From positions 1,547,684 through 1,611,683 of the forward strand of contig NZ_KQ758903.1 in the NCBI RefSeq assembly GCF_001466665.1: a stretch of DNA of 64,000 bases, in the 5' to 3' direction. A program made the translations under genes and the position numbers. Of this stretch, positions 16,027 to 24,298 are shown piece after piece. This DNA comes from Dehalogenimonas alkenigignens. GTDB lineage: Bacteria; Chloroflexota; Dehalococcoidia; Dehalococcoidales; Dehalococcoidaceae. Each line of letters begins with the position of its first letter. The first letter of the stretch is position 1. The notes beneath the pieces were generated by a model. That model was given only the letters and a program-made list of their open reading frames with translations, was not told the origin of the DNA and did no database searches.

Positions 16027-17274
16027 ATGATTGACCTTAAACTCATCCGCGACAATCCAGACCTGGTGCGCCGCGCCGTCGACAGCCGCCAGTCGAAGGC
16101 TCCTGTCGATGAGATTTTAGAGACCGACAAGCTGCGCCGGGAGAAGACGGCCGAACTTGACGAGTTGCGGCGCCAGCGTAAGGAGCAGTCCAAGCAGCGG
16201 CCACCGGACCCCGAAGCCGGCCGCGCCCTCCGGGAAAAGATCTCCGAATTGGAAGAGGTTTTAAGGACACTTGACGAACAGCTCCAGAGTTACCTCCTTC
16301 AGGTGCCCAACATCCCTCAAGCCAGCACGCCGTTAGGCACCAGCGAGGACGACAATATCGTACTGCGTCACTGCGGCAACATCCGGGAATTCGACTTCGA
16401 GGTCAAGCCCCATTGGGAACTGGGTGAAAGCCTGGGCATGATTGACTTCGACCGCGGCGTGAAACTTTCCGGCACCCGCTTCTATGTCCTCAAAGAACTC
16501 GGTGCCAGGCTGCAGCGGTCGCTCATTTCTCTCTTCCTGGACCTGCACACCCGGAAACACGGCTATAAGGAAATGTACCTGCCTTTCCTGGTAAAAAAGG
16601 AGGTATTATACGGCTCCGGCAACTTACCGAAGTTCGCCGACAATCTTTACCGTGACGCCGTAGACGATCTATGGCTGGTACCCACCGCCGAGGTGCCGCT
16701 GACCGGCCTGCACAGCGGGGAAATTTTGTCTAACGACCAGCTGCCTATCAACTACTGCGCCTATACCGCCTGCTTCCGGCGAGAAAAGATGAGCGCCGGC
16801 AAGGATACCCGCGGTATCAAGCGCGGGCACCAGTTTGATAAAGTGGAGCTCTACAAGTTCACCGAGCCCGAGAAGTCCAACGAGGAATTGGAAAAACTGT
16901 TAGACGACGCCGAGGACATCGCCCGGACGCTGGGTCTCCCCTACCGTATCAAGCAGCTTTGCACTGCCGACATCGGCTTTGCCTCATCCAGAAGCTACGA
17001 CATTGAAATCTGGGCGCCGGGCATCAAAGAATGGCTGGAGGTATCATCCTGCTCCAACTGCTGGGACTTCCAGGCGCGGCGGGCTAACATCCGATATCGC
17101 CGGGCATCAGATGGCAAGGTGGACTATGTCCACACCTTGAATGGCTCCGGCCTGGCGTTGCCGCGGGTTCTTATCGCTGTCATGGAAAATTACCAGCAGG
17201 CCGACGGATCAATCATTATCCCCGAGGTGCTGCAATCGTATATGGGTGTCGATGTAATTCAGCAGCCCGGATAA
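16027..17274 (+). CDS. serS: Seryl-tRNA synthetase
   Basis: 415 residues. The N-terminal tRNA-binding coiled coil (about 28-105) is followed by the class II core: TAEVPLTGLHSGEIL, motif 2 CFRREKMSAGKDTRGIKRGHQF (about 257-278) and motif 3 near NGSGLALPRVLIAVMENYQ (about 378-396). It charges tRNA-Ser and also supplies serine for selenocysteine systems where present. It begins three bases after the lysS stop and is co-transcribed with it. Confidence 0.97.
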   Translation: MIDLKLIRDNPDLVRRAVDSRQSKAPVDEILETDKLRREKTAELDELRRQRKEQSKQRPPDPEAGRALREKISELEEVLRTLDEQLQSYLLQVPNIPQASTPLGTSEDDNIVLRHCGNIREFDFEVKPHWELGESLGMIDFDRGVKLSGTRFYVLKELGARLQRSLISLFLDLHTRKHGYKEMYLPFLVKKEVLYGSGNLPKFADNLYRDAVDDLWLVPTAEVPLTGLHSGEILSNDQLPINYCAYTACFRREKMSAGKDTRGIKRGHQFDKVELYKFTEPEKSNEELEKLLDDAEDIARTLGLPYRIKQLCTADIGFASSRSYDIEIWAPGIKEWLEVSSCSNCWDFQARRANIRYRRASDGKVDYVHTLNGSGLALPRVLIAVMENYQQADGSIIIPEVLQSYMGVDVIQQPG

Positions 17275-17276
17275 AC

Positions 17277-17305
17277 TTGAGGAGCCCCTTTCTGGATCTC
17301 CTCAA
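17277..17305. terminator. Hairpin between serS and the small reverse gene
   Basis: TTGAGGAG (17277-17284) pairs with CTCCTCAA (17298-17305) over 8 perfect bases between convergent genes. No T-tract follows on either strand, so it may be a factor-dependent or mRNA-stabilising hairpin. Confidence 0.4.
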
Positions 17306-17316
17306 ATACACGATCC

Positions 17317-17433
17317 CTATTTTACTTTCTTTTCCAGTTCATCAACCTTCTTTTTCATCTGCCAATCGATGAAAGAATGAACCACAGCCCATCCCACCAG
17401 GAAGACCACGACCCATTGCTCCCAAGAATCCAT
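17317..17433 (-). CDS. Tiny membrane protein, 38 residues
   Basis: ATG 17433 follows a perfect GGAGG by 6 bases on the reverse strand. Residues 6-22 are a single hydrophobic helix with Trp at both faces (EQWVVVFLVGWAVVHSF). A charged amphipathic tail ends in a short heptad-like KKKVDELEKKVK. The layout resembles small subunits or regulators of membrane complexes, but I recognise no family. The binding site and the clear helix make it very likely to be translated. It is far below normal annotation cut-offs. Confidence 0.65.
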   Translation of the reverse strand: MDSWEQWVVVFLVGWAVVHSFIDWQMKKKVDELEKKVK

Positions 17434-17509
17434 TTTTTACCTCCGAATTAATCGTTAGAAGGATTATAGGAGCGCCGTAAAACCCTGTCAAAGGATTCAC
17501 GTTTCACCT

Positions 17510-18559
17510 CTACTGGGGGCTCTTGTCTTTTCCGGCTCGGTTATCGAGAAAGTCCTTCGCACCTTGAACGGCGAGCGCCATCAGTTCGAACAGATTCGGC
17601 TGCAGCCCAATGGTTTCCAGCGCTTGCTTCGGAAGAAAAATGTCTGATGACGACAGCAGATTGCCTGCCATCAGATGATTCAGTGCCGCAGCCTCTTTCA
17701 TCATATAGCCGTATTTCTTTAAAACGGCTTTTGAGTAGTCATCCTCTGAGTCCCAGTTTTCGACCAACAGCTTAGCGGAGGTCATCGCCGGTATGATTCC
17801 AGCCGCAGTTACCGGGTCCACCAGGCCGATGGCCTCGCCAATTCCCCAAATTCTGCCTTGAACGAAGGGGTAAGCCGGCCCGTGACAACGTATTTCCCCC
17901 CGGCAACTGCAGACAGCGCGATCTTGAGCTATCCCCCCGGTGATGCATTTGAGTGCTTGCCTGGCAGCATCAAACCCGAATGGAGATAGCGACCCCGCAT
18001 GAACTTCGCCGCTTCCGGCCGGAAACAACCATGAGTATCCGCCATGGGGATTCAGTACTGCGGTCGGTGTTTGAGGAGTTTTGGCCTTGAGTCTTATCTG
18101 GACGGCATAGACAACCGGGCACAACTCCACTGCGGGCAGGAAGGCGCGCTTGTATCCGGTGGCATCGATGACCCTGTCGAAATCACCGGGATTCATTGTT
18201 TCGGGCTCATGGAACGGGACACTGCCTGTCAAATCGCGGATAAAAGCTGGTTTATCGATGATCGCCAGATCCGCTTTGAGCCGTCGTCCGTTCACCAGAA
18301 CATGGTGATACTTCCCGAGGAAGTATTTGTCAGCAGTCAAACCGACCCCACCGCAGAGCGCTTCAAATAATGGCCGGGACAGCCCCCAGGCGCAGCCCTT
18401 CAACCCGCATGCATTCGCTGAAGGCCAGTCAAAAAGTGTGACCTGGCTTTGCGGCCGCCGCTGCCTCAGTAACCGTAAAAGGTAGCTCCCGCCGCTGCCG
18501 CAACCCATAATAGCTATCCGTTCAGTCACAGAATTAGCCAGATTCTCATCGATCATCAT
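17510..18559 (-). CDS. Geranylgeranyl-reductase-like FAD oxidoreductase
   Basis: 349 residues. The N-terminal Rossmann motif is IMGCGSGGSYLLRLL (about 17-31), followed by a CGLKGCAWG segment like the Cys-containing loop of geranylgeranyl reductases. Further on come DRVIDATGYKR and a second FAD motif, GEAIGLVDPVTAAGIIPAM (about 249-267). The family reduces isoprenoid double bonds or acts as a related flavin monooxygenase or reductase. It overlaps the upstream CxxCxxCC gene by four bases (ATGA) and so is coupled to it, and indirectly to the DAHP synthase gene. Substrate unknown; an isoprenoid or aromatic quinol-like compound is one guess. Confidence 0.75.
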   Translation of the reverse strand: MMIDENLANSVTERIAIMGCGSGGSYLLRLLRQRRPQSQVTLFDWPSANACGLKGCAWGLSRPLFEALCGGVGLTADKYFLGKYHHVLVNGRRLKADLAIIDKPAFIRDLTGSVPFHEPETMNPGDFDRVIDATGYKRAFLPAVELCPVVYAVQIRLKAKTPQTPTAVLNPHGGYSWLFPAGSGEVHAGSLSPFGFDAARQALKCITGGIAQDRAVCSCRGEIRCHGPAYPFVQGRIWGIGEAIGLVDPVTAAGIIPAMTSAKLLVENWDSEDDYSKAVLKKYGYMMKEAAALNHLMAGNLLSSSDIFLPKQALETIGLQPNLFELMALAVQGAKDFLDNRAGKDKSPQ

Positions 18560-19206
18560 GGTGCCGGCGACGAAGAGTCGCCCCTGGCTAATGCAAGAGT
18601 TCCGAGAACCTTGAAGACCATCACGCCTACCGAGTAGTGGCAGTCAGCAGCGGCTACCAGCGTATGTTTATGTTCAAGGTTTTCAGCCAGCGGCCAGTCG
18701 CGACAGGTACGAGGCCGGATGCTGTAGATTGAGCAGCGACCGGTGCGTTGATTCCACCAGCGGCAGGGGTTCGCTTGTTTCATGAACCATTGGCCAGCCC
18801 GAAGATCAAAAAGGTCTTCTTTCTTCAGTTTAAGTTTCCGGCTGATCCGATCAACGTCATCCGGGAAAACATGGATGCTCTTGGTCTGCGCGCAACACCA
18901 GCCGCATCCGAGACAGGCTGAAGCCAGGCGCTTCATTAACCCGTGAGATTCTACGCCGACAATGTCGACGATCGAGATGACGCGCCGGAGTTCATGGTCC
19001 GGAATATCGCCTACAACCGCATTATGTCGCGTCCGAAGCACTTCAAGAATCTGCGAGATATAAAAATCATAGCTCAGCCCCGTGCTGCGGCTCTTTATCC
19101 CTGCGAGCCGTTCCATAGCTTCGAGATCATCGGGCTTAAATACCTTCGATAAAAGTTCGATCATGGCTATTTGTTTTTCATATTCAACCGCGGAAACCGG
19201 ACACAT
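18556..19206 (-). CDS. YkgJ-type CxxCxxCC domain protein
   Basis: 216 residues. The Cys signature CLGCGWCC (about 97-104) with later Cys in ANPCRWW, GRCSIYSIRPRTCRDWP matches the zinc/iron-chelating YkgJ/FliB-like family (PF03692). An N-terminal helical extension of about 85 residues precedes it. The biochemical role of the family is poorly known; a metal cluster or zinc site is likely. The gene lies 14 bases behind the DAHP synthase gene and overlaps the flavoprotein gene by 4 bases. Confidence 0.8.
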   Translation of the reverse strand: MCPVSAVEYEKQIAMIELLSKVFKPDDLEAMERLAGIKSRSTGLSYDFYISQILEVLRTRHNAVVGDIPDHELRRVISIVDIVGVESHGLMKRLASACLGCGWCCAQTKSIHVFPDDVDRISRKLKLKKEDLFDLRAGQWFMKQANPCRWWNQRTGRCSIYSIRPRTCRDWPLAENLEHKHTLVAAADCHYSVGVMVFKVLGTLALARGDSSSPAP

Positions 19207-19220
19207 TGGAATCGCTTGAT

Positions 19221-20237
19221 TTAAATCTCCCTGCCTACCGCTGCGGCAACCGCCCGCAGTTCCTCCATGAGGCGGCTGAAATCAGAAGGCGTCAAGGACT
19301 GCAATCCGTCTACTAACGCCTCCTTGGGGTTTGGGTGCACTTCTATCAACAAACCGTCGGCTCCAGCCGCCACCGCCGCCTTTGCCATCGCCGGCACCAG
19401 GGCATAGTGGCCAGCGGCATGGCTTGGATCTACAACGACGGGCAAGTGACTGAAGCGTTTGATAACTGGGATTGCGGAAATATCCAGGGAAAAACGAGTG
19501 CTGGTCTCATAAGTGCGGATGCCGCGTTCGCACAGAATGACCTGATCGTTGCCGCCGGCCAGCAGATAGTCCGCCGCCGTCAACCACTCATCAATGGTGG
19601 ATGACAATCCGCGCTTGAGAAGCACCGGCTTTTTTTGCCTGCCGACAGCGGTAAGCAAGGCATAATTCTGCATATTTCTGGCACCGATCTGCAAGATATC
19701 GACGCTTTCAGAAATATTCTCAACATCCCGCGGATCGACTACCTCGGAGATCACCGGCATACCGAATTCGGTCTTAGCCTTGGCCAGCAGCTCCAGACCG
19801 GTCTTTTCCAGCCCCTGGAAACTGAAAGGCGAAGTCCGAGGCTTATAGGCGCCGCCGCGCAACACGGTTGCTCCGGCTTTCTTGACGATTCTGGCGGCCT
19901 CAAAAAGCTGGGCTTCGCTTTCGACGGCGCAAGGGCCAGCCATCACCACCAGCTTCCGACCGCCGATCTCGACGTTTGCGGATTTGACCACTGTCGGAAA
20001 AGGCTTGAATTCCCGGGCGGCCAATTTGTAAGGCTTCATAATCCGGGTGACTGACTCAACCTCAGGCAGAACGGCAAATAGGTCCGGCGACAATTGACCG
20101 GTATTACTGCCGAGAAGGGCAACCACTGTTTTATCGGTGCCAAGATTGAGTTGTACGCCTAACCCCAGCGATTTCGCCCTGGCTACAACCCCGTCAACCG
20201 ATTCCCGGGCAGCGCCTTTCCTCATTTCGACAATCAT
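19221..20237 (-). CDS. aroF: 3-Deoxy-7-phosphoheptulonate synthase (DAHP synthase, AroA-beta type)
   Basis: 338 residues. It catalyses the first shikimate step, joining phosphoenolpyruvate and erythrose-4-phosphate. A small N-terminal regulatory domain (about 1-70, ferredoxin-like) is followed by the barrel with [14 protein letters not shown] (about 98-111), [28 protein letters not shown] and the metal site [11 protein letters not shown] (about 275-285). The domain order is that of the Thermotoga/Bacillus class. GGGAG lies 7 bases before the ATG. It leads the operon with the CxxCxxCC protein and the flavoprotein. A strong terminator separates it from rpsU. Confidence 0.96.
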   Translation of the reverse strand: MIVEMRKGAARESVDGVVARAKSLGLGVQLNLGTDKTVVALLGSNTGQLSPDLFAVLPEVESVTRIMKPYKLAAREFKPFPTVVKSANVEIGGRKLVVMAGPCAVESEAQLFEAARIVKKAGATVLRGGAYKPRTSPFSFQGLEKTGLELLAKAKTEFGMPVISEVVDPRDVENISESVDILQIGARNMQNYALLTAVGRQKKPVLLKRGLSSTIDEWLTAADYLLAGGNDQVILCERGIRTYETSTRFSLDISAIPVIKRFSHLPVVVDPSHAAGHYALVPAMAKAAVAAGADGLLIEVHPNPKEALVDGLQSLTPSDFSRLMEELRAVAAAVGREI

Positions 20238-20269
20238 TTCATTCTCCCGTTAGCGACCTATTTCGGCCT

Positions 20270-20313
20270 TGAAAAGCAAAAGGCCCCCGGCGATGGATGC
20301 TTCCGGAGGCCTT
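20270..20313 (-). terminator. Intrinsic terminator between rpsU and aroF
   Basis: On the reverse strand AAGGCCTCCGG pairs with CCGGGGGCCTT (11 pairs, one G-T) around a 12-base loop, followed by TTTGCTTTTC. It ends the rpsU message 33 bases before the aroF start. It could also act as an attenuator if read-through from rpsU feeds aroF. Confidence 0.75.
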
Positions 20314-20362
20314 AATTCGATAAAGTATGTACGGCTCATTTTCGAGCCGGCAACCCGTAATG

Positions 20363-20566
20363 CTAGCGGCGGGTGGTGACGCGCCGGGCAGCCTTTATGG
20401 CCGCGCGGCGGGTTGCGGTTTCTTTCCGCTTGCGGCGGGTCAGCGGCTTTTCAAAACGGGAGCGGCGGCGGGCTTCGCGGATGACACCATCAAGCTGCAC
20501 TTTGCGGTTAAAGCGCTTGAGCATCCCTTCGAAGCTTTCATTATACTCGGGTCTAACTTCTGTCAA
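20363..20566 (-). CDS. rpsU: 30S ribosomal protein bS21
   Basis: 67 residues if started at TTG 20566, which has AAGGGG 8 bases upstream and gives the usual TEV-type N-terminus. The GTG at 20575 would sit against the binding site. The sequence is strongly basic with ESFEGMLKRFNRKVQ, REARRRSRFEKP and an Arg/Lys-rich tail (TRRKRKETATRRAA), as in bacterial S21, the last protein to join the small subunit near the anti-Shine-Dalgarno end of 16S rRNA. It is monocistronic, bounded by its own promoter and terminator. Confidence 0.93.
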   Translation of the reverse strand: MTEVRPEYNESFEGMLKRFNRKVQLDGVIREARRRSRFEKPLTRRKRKETATRRAAIKAARRVTTRR

Positions 20567-20611
20567 GAAAATCACCCCTTCCCGTCTGGAATAACAGATG
20601 CGCGATTAGCT

Positions 20612-20640
20612 ATTGTGGGCTATAGGAGATTTTGTGTCAA
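20612..20640 (-). promoter_or_regulatory. Promoter of rpsU
   Basis: On the reverse strand a perfect TTGACA (20635-20640), a 17-base spacer and CACAAT (20612-20617). The predicted RNA starts about 38 bases before the rpsU start codon. Confidence 0.65.
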
Positions 20641-20743
20641 GTCCGTTTAACCGAGCCGCCGCAGCGAGATTCACACTTGCGTCGGAAATGAAAAAGTGTG
20701 ACAACCTGCCCTTTCGGCCAGTACTAATCTCAACTCTTGGCTG

Positions 20744-20772
20744 TTAACTTATCACCTGGCCGATGTTATAGT
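20744..20772 (+). promoter_or_regulatory. Promoter of the M28 peptidase gene
   Basis: TTAACT (20744-20749), 17 bases, TATAGT (20767-20772). The RNA start would fall near 20779, downstream of the ATG at 20774, which supports the later start at 20804. Confidence 0.45.
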
Positions 20773-20803
20773 CATGTGGATAAACAGGGAAAGAAGGATC
20801 CGG

Positions 20804-22060
20804 ATGATCACAAGGTTCCCCGCGGACCTGGCGCGGTCTTATCTTGAGGCACTTTGCGCTGTGAAACCCAATCGCCGCACCGGGTCTCCCGGGAACAAGT
20901 CAGCCACCGACTTTGTAGCCTCCCTTTTCAAACAATGGGGATATGAAATAGATACTACGCCATTTGATTGCCTGGACTACGAAAGTGGGGCAGCGACGCT
21001 TACAAACGCTACCTCCTTTTTCCCGGTGACGATCAGCCCATTTTCTCCCGGCATCAACGTCATCGCGCCACTTGCCGTCGTTTCGACAGTGAAGGAACTG
21101 GCCGCGTGCGATTGTACCGGCAGACTGGTGCTCCTTAAAGGCGAGATCGCCGCCGAGCCCCTGATGCCTAAAAACTTCGCTTTTTACAATCCTGAGCAGC
21201 ATCAGCAGATCTATGCCCTGCTCGAAGCTAAGCAACCGGCTGCAATCATCACCACTACAACCGGTTCCCTATCCACCGCTGGCGCCGTTTATCCATTCCC
21301 GATGATAGAGGATGGCGATTTTGATATCCCGTCAGTCTACTGTACCGAACCGATCGGCAATGCCATCGCCGCTTCAGGATCGCCGCTGCGTCTGGTCGTC
21401 GAAGCGCGGCGCATACCGGCGCAGGCTGCTAACGTCGTTGCCCGCAAGAACTCCCGCGCAGCCGGCAAAATAACCGTCTGCGCCCATCTCGACGCTAAAG
21501 AAGGAACTCCCGGAGCTTTGGATAATGCTTCGGGTATCGCCGTCATCCTGCTCCTCGGCGAGATGCTGGCGGATTATGAGGGAGGTTTCGGTATTGAATT
21601 TGTCGCCGTCAACGGTGAAGATTATTACTCCGCCGGGGGTGAGATGGACTATCTGCGCAGGTACGGCGATTCGATCCAAGAGGTCGCCCTAGCCGTAAAT
21701 ATCGACGGCGCCGGTTATCGACAGGGTAAAACAGCGTTTTCAGCCTATGGTCTTCCTCCTGATTTAGAAACAGAGGTCAGGTTGATCTTCAAACGGTTTG
21801 ACGGGTTGATCGAAGGCCCGCCATGGTACCAGGGCGATCATATGATCTTCGTTCAGGCCGGACGGCCCGCGCTGGCCTTTACCTCGGAAAAAGCTACGGA
21901 CCTGCTGTCGACAGTTACCCACTCCGCTGCCGACACACCGGATGAAGTGGATTGTTGTAAACTTGTCGAGATCGCCCAGTCGCTGGGAAGCCTGATCAGG
22001 CACTTATCGACGCGGCCGGAGACAATTAATTGTATTGAAATATCAGAAGTCCAGGAATAG
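20804..22060 (+). CDS. M28-family zinc aminopeptidase-like protein
   Basis: About 418 residues. The metal-binding core is present: H and D in VCAHLDAKEGTPGALDNASG (the first His-Asp and bridging Asp), E in VNGEDYY, D in AVNIDGAGY and a late His in TVTHSAADTPDEVD. This order fits M28 exopeptidases with two zinc ions. A PA-like insert lies between about 100 and 200. There is no signal peptide, so it is probably cytosolic. AAGGA stands 5 bases before the chosen ATG. Exact substrate unknown. Confidence 0.88.
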   Translation: MITRFPADLARSYLEALCAVKPNRRTGSPGNKSATDFVASLFKQWGYEIDTTPFDCLDYESGAATLTNATSFFPVTISPFSPGINVIAPLAVVSTVKELAACDCTGRLVLLKGEIAAEPLMPKNFAFYNPEQHQQIYALLEAKQPAAIITTTTGSLSTAGAVYPFPMIEDGDFDIPSVYCTEPIGNAIAASGSPLRLVVEARRIPAQAANVVARKNSRAAGKITVCAHLDAKEGTPGALDNASGIAVILLLGEMLADYEGGFGIEFVAVNGEDYYSAGGEMDYLRRYGDSIQEVALAVNIDGAGYRQGKTAFSAYGLPPDLETEVRLIFKRFDGLIEGPPWYQGDHMIFVQAGRPALAFTSEKATDLLSTVTHSAADTPDEVDCCKLVEIAQSLGSLIRHLSTRPETINCIEISEVQE

Positions 22061-22092
22061 ACTATATTCGGATAGTTTAGGAGGTCAATACC

Positions 22093-22728
22093 ATGGTCGA
22101 AAACCTAGCACAGTACCCTGCCAGCCTGCGCATCGATTATCCGGACAAACCCAGAGACAAGGCGAGTGTGGCTTTCCGTATCTTTATGGCGATACCCATC
22201 GCGATCATTCTGAGTATGATCAGCGGCGGGGTTAACCAGTACACAGTCGATAAAATCACTTATTCCTGGGGCGGTACCGGGGGTATCGTAGTCCTGGCCG
22301 TTGCCGCCATGGTCCTTTTCCGGCAGAAATACCCCAGGTGGTGGTATGACTGGAACCTGGCATTAACCCGGTTCAGTACCCGTGTGGGTGCTTATTTCGC
22401 GTTGCTGCGCGATGAATACCCCTCAACCGATGAAGAACAATCGGTTCACCTGGAGGTTGCTTACCCGGATGCGAAGAAAGACCTTGTTCGCTGGATGCCG
22501 TTGGTCAAATGGTTTCTGGCAATCCCGCATTACGTGGTGCTGGCCTTCCTCAGCATAGCCGCGGTTGTTTGTACCATCATCGCCTGGTTTGCCATCCTTT
22601 TTACGGGCAAGCACCCGAGGGGATTATTTGATTTCGTCGTAGGTGTCATGCGCTGGGGAGTTCGGGTGTCAGCCTATGCCGTGTTGCTCACCACCGACCG
22701 TTACCCTCCATTCAGTTTAGATTCGTAG
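22093..22728 (+). CDS. DUF4389 membrane protein
   Basis: 211 residues with about three membrane helices (30-50, 66-82 and 138-165) and repeated FPHYVV/DRYPPF-like segments (KWFLAIPHYVVLAFLSIAAV; VLLTTDRYPPFSLD). These are typical of the DUF4389 family of actinobacterial and Chloroflexi membrane proteins. The function is unknown. AGGAGG lies 8 bases before the ATG. It follows the peptidase gene by 32 bases and is closed by a strong hairpin. Confidence 0.85.
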   Translation: MVENLAQYPASLRIDYPDKPRDKASVAFRIFMAIPIAIILSMISGGVNQYTVDKITYSWGGTGGIVVLAVAAMVLFRQKYPRWWYDWNLALTRFSTRVGAYFALLRDEYPSTDEEQSVHLEVAYPDAKKDLVRWMPLVKWFLAIPHYVVLAFLSIAAVVCTIIAWFAILFTGKHPRGLFDFVVGVMRWGVRVSAYAVLLTTDRYPPFSLDS

Positions 22729-22743
22729 AGACATCAGGAATCA

Positions 22744-22778
22744 GACGCGAGGGCGATGGTGAACATCGCCCTCGCGTC
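22744..22778 (+). terminator. Long perfect hairpin after the DUF4389 gene
   Basis: GACGCGAGGGCGATG (22744-22758) pairs over 15 perfect bases with CATCGCCCTCGCGTC (22764-22778). Only a mixed T-rich stretch (ATGTTGCCGTGTTGTT) follows, so termination without factors is likely but not certain. Confidence 0.65.
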
Positions 22779-22888
22779 ATGTTGCCGTGTTGTTAATCGT
22801 CGGAGGTTGACCTAATCCCAGCAATCAGTCACTATTAATAGGGTTAACCGTTTTTTAAGACATCGGTCCAGTTAATCAGGAAGGGCGA

Positions 22889-24298
22889 ATGATTTTGAAC
22901 GTAGTCCTGCGGTTTTTCAGTTCGGTCAGGGTCGCTCTATGGATCATTCTGCTCCTGGCAATCGTCAGCCTGTCCGGAACGCTATTACGTCAAATGCCCC
23001 CGGTAGTGGCGGCAGATCCGGAGTTGGTACAGTTATGGCTGGAACAGGTTGCCCGTCCTGCATACGGCGGTCTAACCGGTGTCTTCGATGTCCTAGGGTT
23101 ATTCGATGTGTTCCATTCCCCGCTGTTCATCATTCTTGGCAGTCTGCTTATTGTCAGTATCACTGTATGCTCCCTGAAAAGGTGGCCCAGCCTGATCAAG
23201 ATTTCCCGAGGCGTAGACAATGGAGACGCTCTCCGTTTGCTGGATAAAGGTCACGCCACCAGGGCTACCAGCCGCCTTTCAGCCGGAGACGGCGTTGCCG
23301 CCATTGAGCAGTTTTTCACCAAGAGAAACTATCGGCTGCGGCGCCAGTCAACCGGTGAGGTGGAACTGTTCCTGGCGGACAAAAACCGATTCGCCCCTTG
23401 GGGAACCTACGCCATCCATTTGAGCCTGATACTTTTGATTGCGGGTTATCTTGTCGGAAGTTATTCGGGATACTCCAACAATTCTTTCATCGTTGCCGAA
23501 GGAGAGACCCGGGACATCGGCGCCCCGTACGGCATCTCCGTTCACCTTGAATCCTTCGAGGATGAATACTACGCAACTGGAGCGCCCAAGGATTACAGGG
23601 CTCAGGTCCAGCTGCTGTCCGCTGGAGCTGTGATTAAGGAAGGATTGATCCGTGTCAATTATCCCATGGAATACGGCGGCCTCCGGATATACCAGTCATT
23701 CTTCGGGTCAGCGGTAAGGATCAAGGTCGCCAATTCTTCGTCGGGCGCTGAGGTTTTCAACGGCTCCATCGCATTGGCTGACGGCTTCACTGCGGAGGGG
23801 TATCAACGGTTTTCAGGTACCCTCGACCTCAATGCTCAAAACCTGTTTGTTTACCTGATTGCCCCCGCCGCCGGCGTCGACCCGGTGATTCCGGCTGACA
23901 GCATCCGCCTCGAGTTCTACGATGGGGAACAACCGGAAGGTCAGTTTATCGATTTTATAAATATCCCGATCGGCCAGAATTCTGAATTCCAGGGACTGGT
24001 TTTCTCCCCCGAAGAGATGACCCAGTTTTCGGGGTTCCAACTGCGGGAGGACCCAGGGTTAGGGCTGGTCTGGGCATCACTCGCCCTATTCATGCTCGGT
24101 CTGACCTCGGTATTCTATTTCCCCCACCGCCAGATAATTGTTTCCATACGGCCCGACACCAAGGGCAGCAAGATTAGTTTTACAACCCTGGGCAAGAAAA
24201 ACCAGGCTGCCATCGAAGAAATGGAAGCCTTTGGCAGCGCTGTCGCGGCCACTGGGCAGATAGCACCGAAAAAACCAGGAAAGGAAAACATGAACTAA
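22889..24298 (+). CDS. resB: ResB/Ccs1 cytochrome c biogenesis protein
   Basis: 469 residues. Three N-terminal membrane helices (about 8-28, 64-88 and 164-184) are followed by a large outside domain (about 185-385), one more helix (about 390-412) and a cytosolic tail. This is the ResB/Ccs1 plan of the System II haem-attachment machinery. SSVRVALWIILLLAIVSLSGTLLRQ at the N-terminus is characteristic. It works with CcsA, whose gene overlaps by one base. GGAAGGG precedes the start. No c-type cytochrome (CxxCH) gene was found in the window. Confidence 0.92.
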   Translation: MILNVVLRFFSSVRVALWIILLLAIVSLSGTLLRQMPPVVAADPELVQLWLEQVARPAYGGLTGVFDVLGLFDVFHSPLFIILGSLLIVSITVCSLKRWPSLIKISRGVDNGDALRLLDKGHATRATSRLSAGDGVAAIEQFFTKRNYRLRRQSTGEVELFLADKNRFAPWGTYAIHLSLILLIAGYLVGSYSGYSNNSFIVAEGETRDIGAPYGISVHLESFEDEYYATGAPKDYRAQVQLLSAGAVIKEGLIRVNYPMEYGGLRIYQSFFGSAVRIKVANSSSGAEVFNGSIALADGFTAEGYQRFSGTLDLNAQNLFVYLIAPAAGVDPVIPADSIRLEFYDGEQPEGQFIDFINIPIGQNSEFQGLVFSPEEMTQFSGFQLREDPGLGLVWASLALFMLGLTSVFYFPHRQIIVSIRPDTKGSKISFTTLGKKNQAAIEEMEAFGSAVAATGQIAPKKPGKENMN

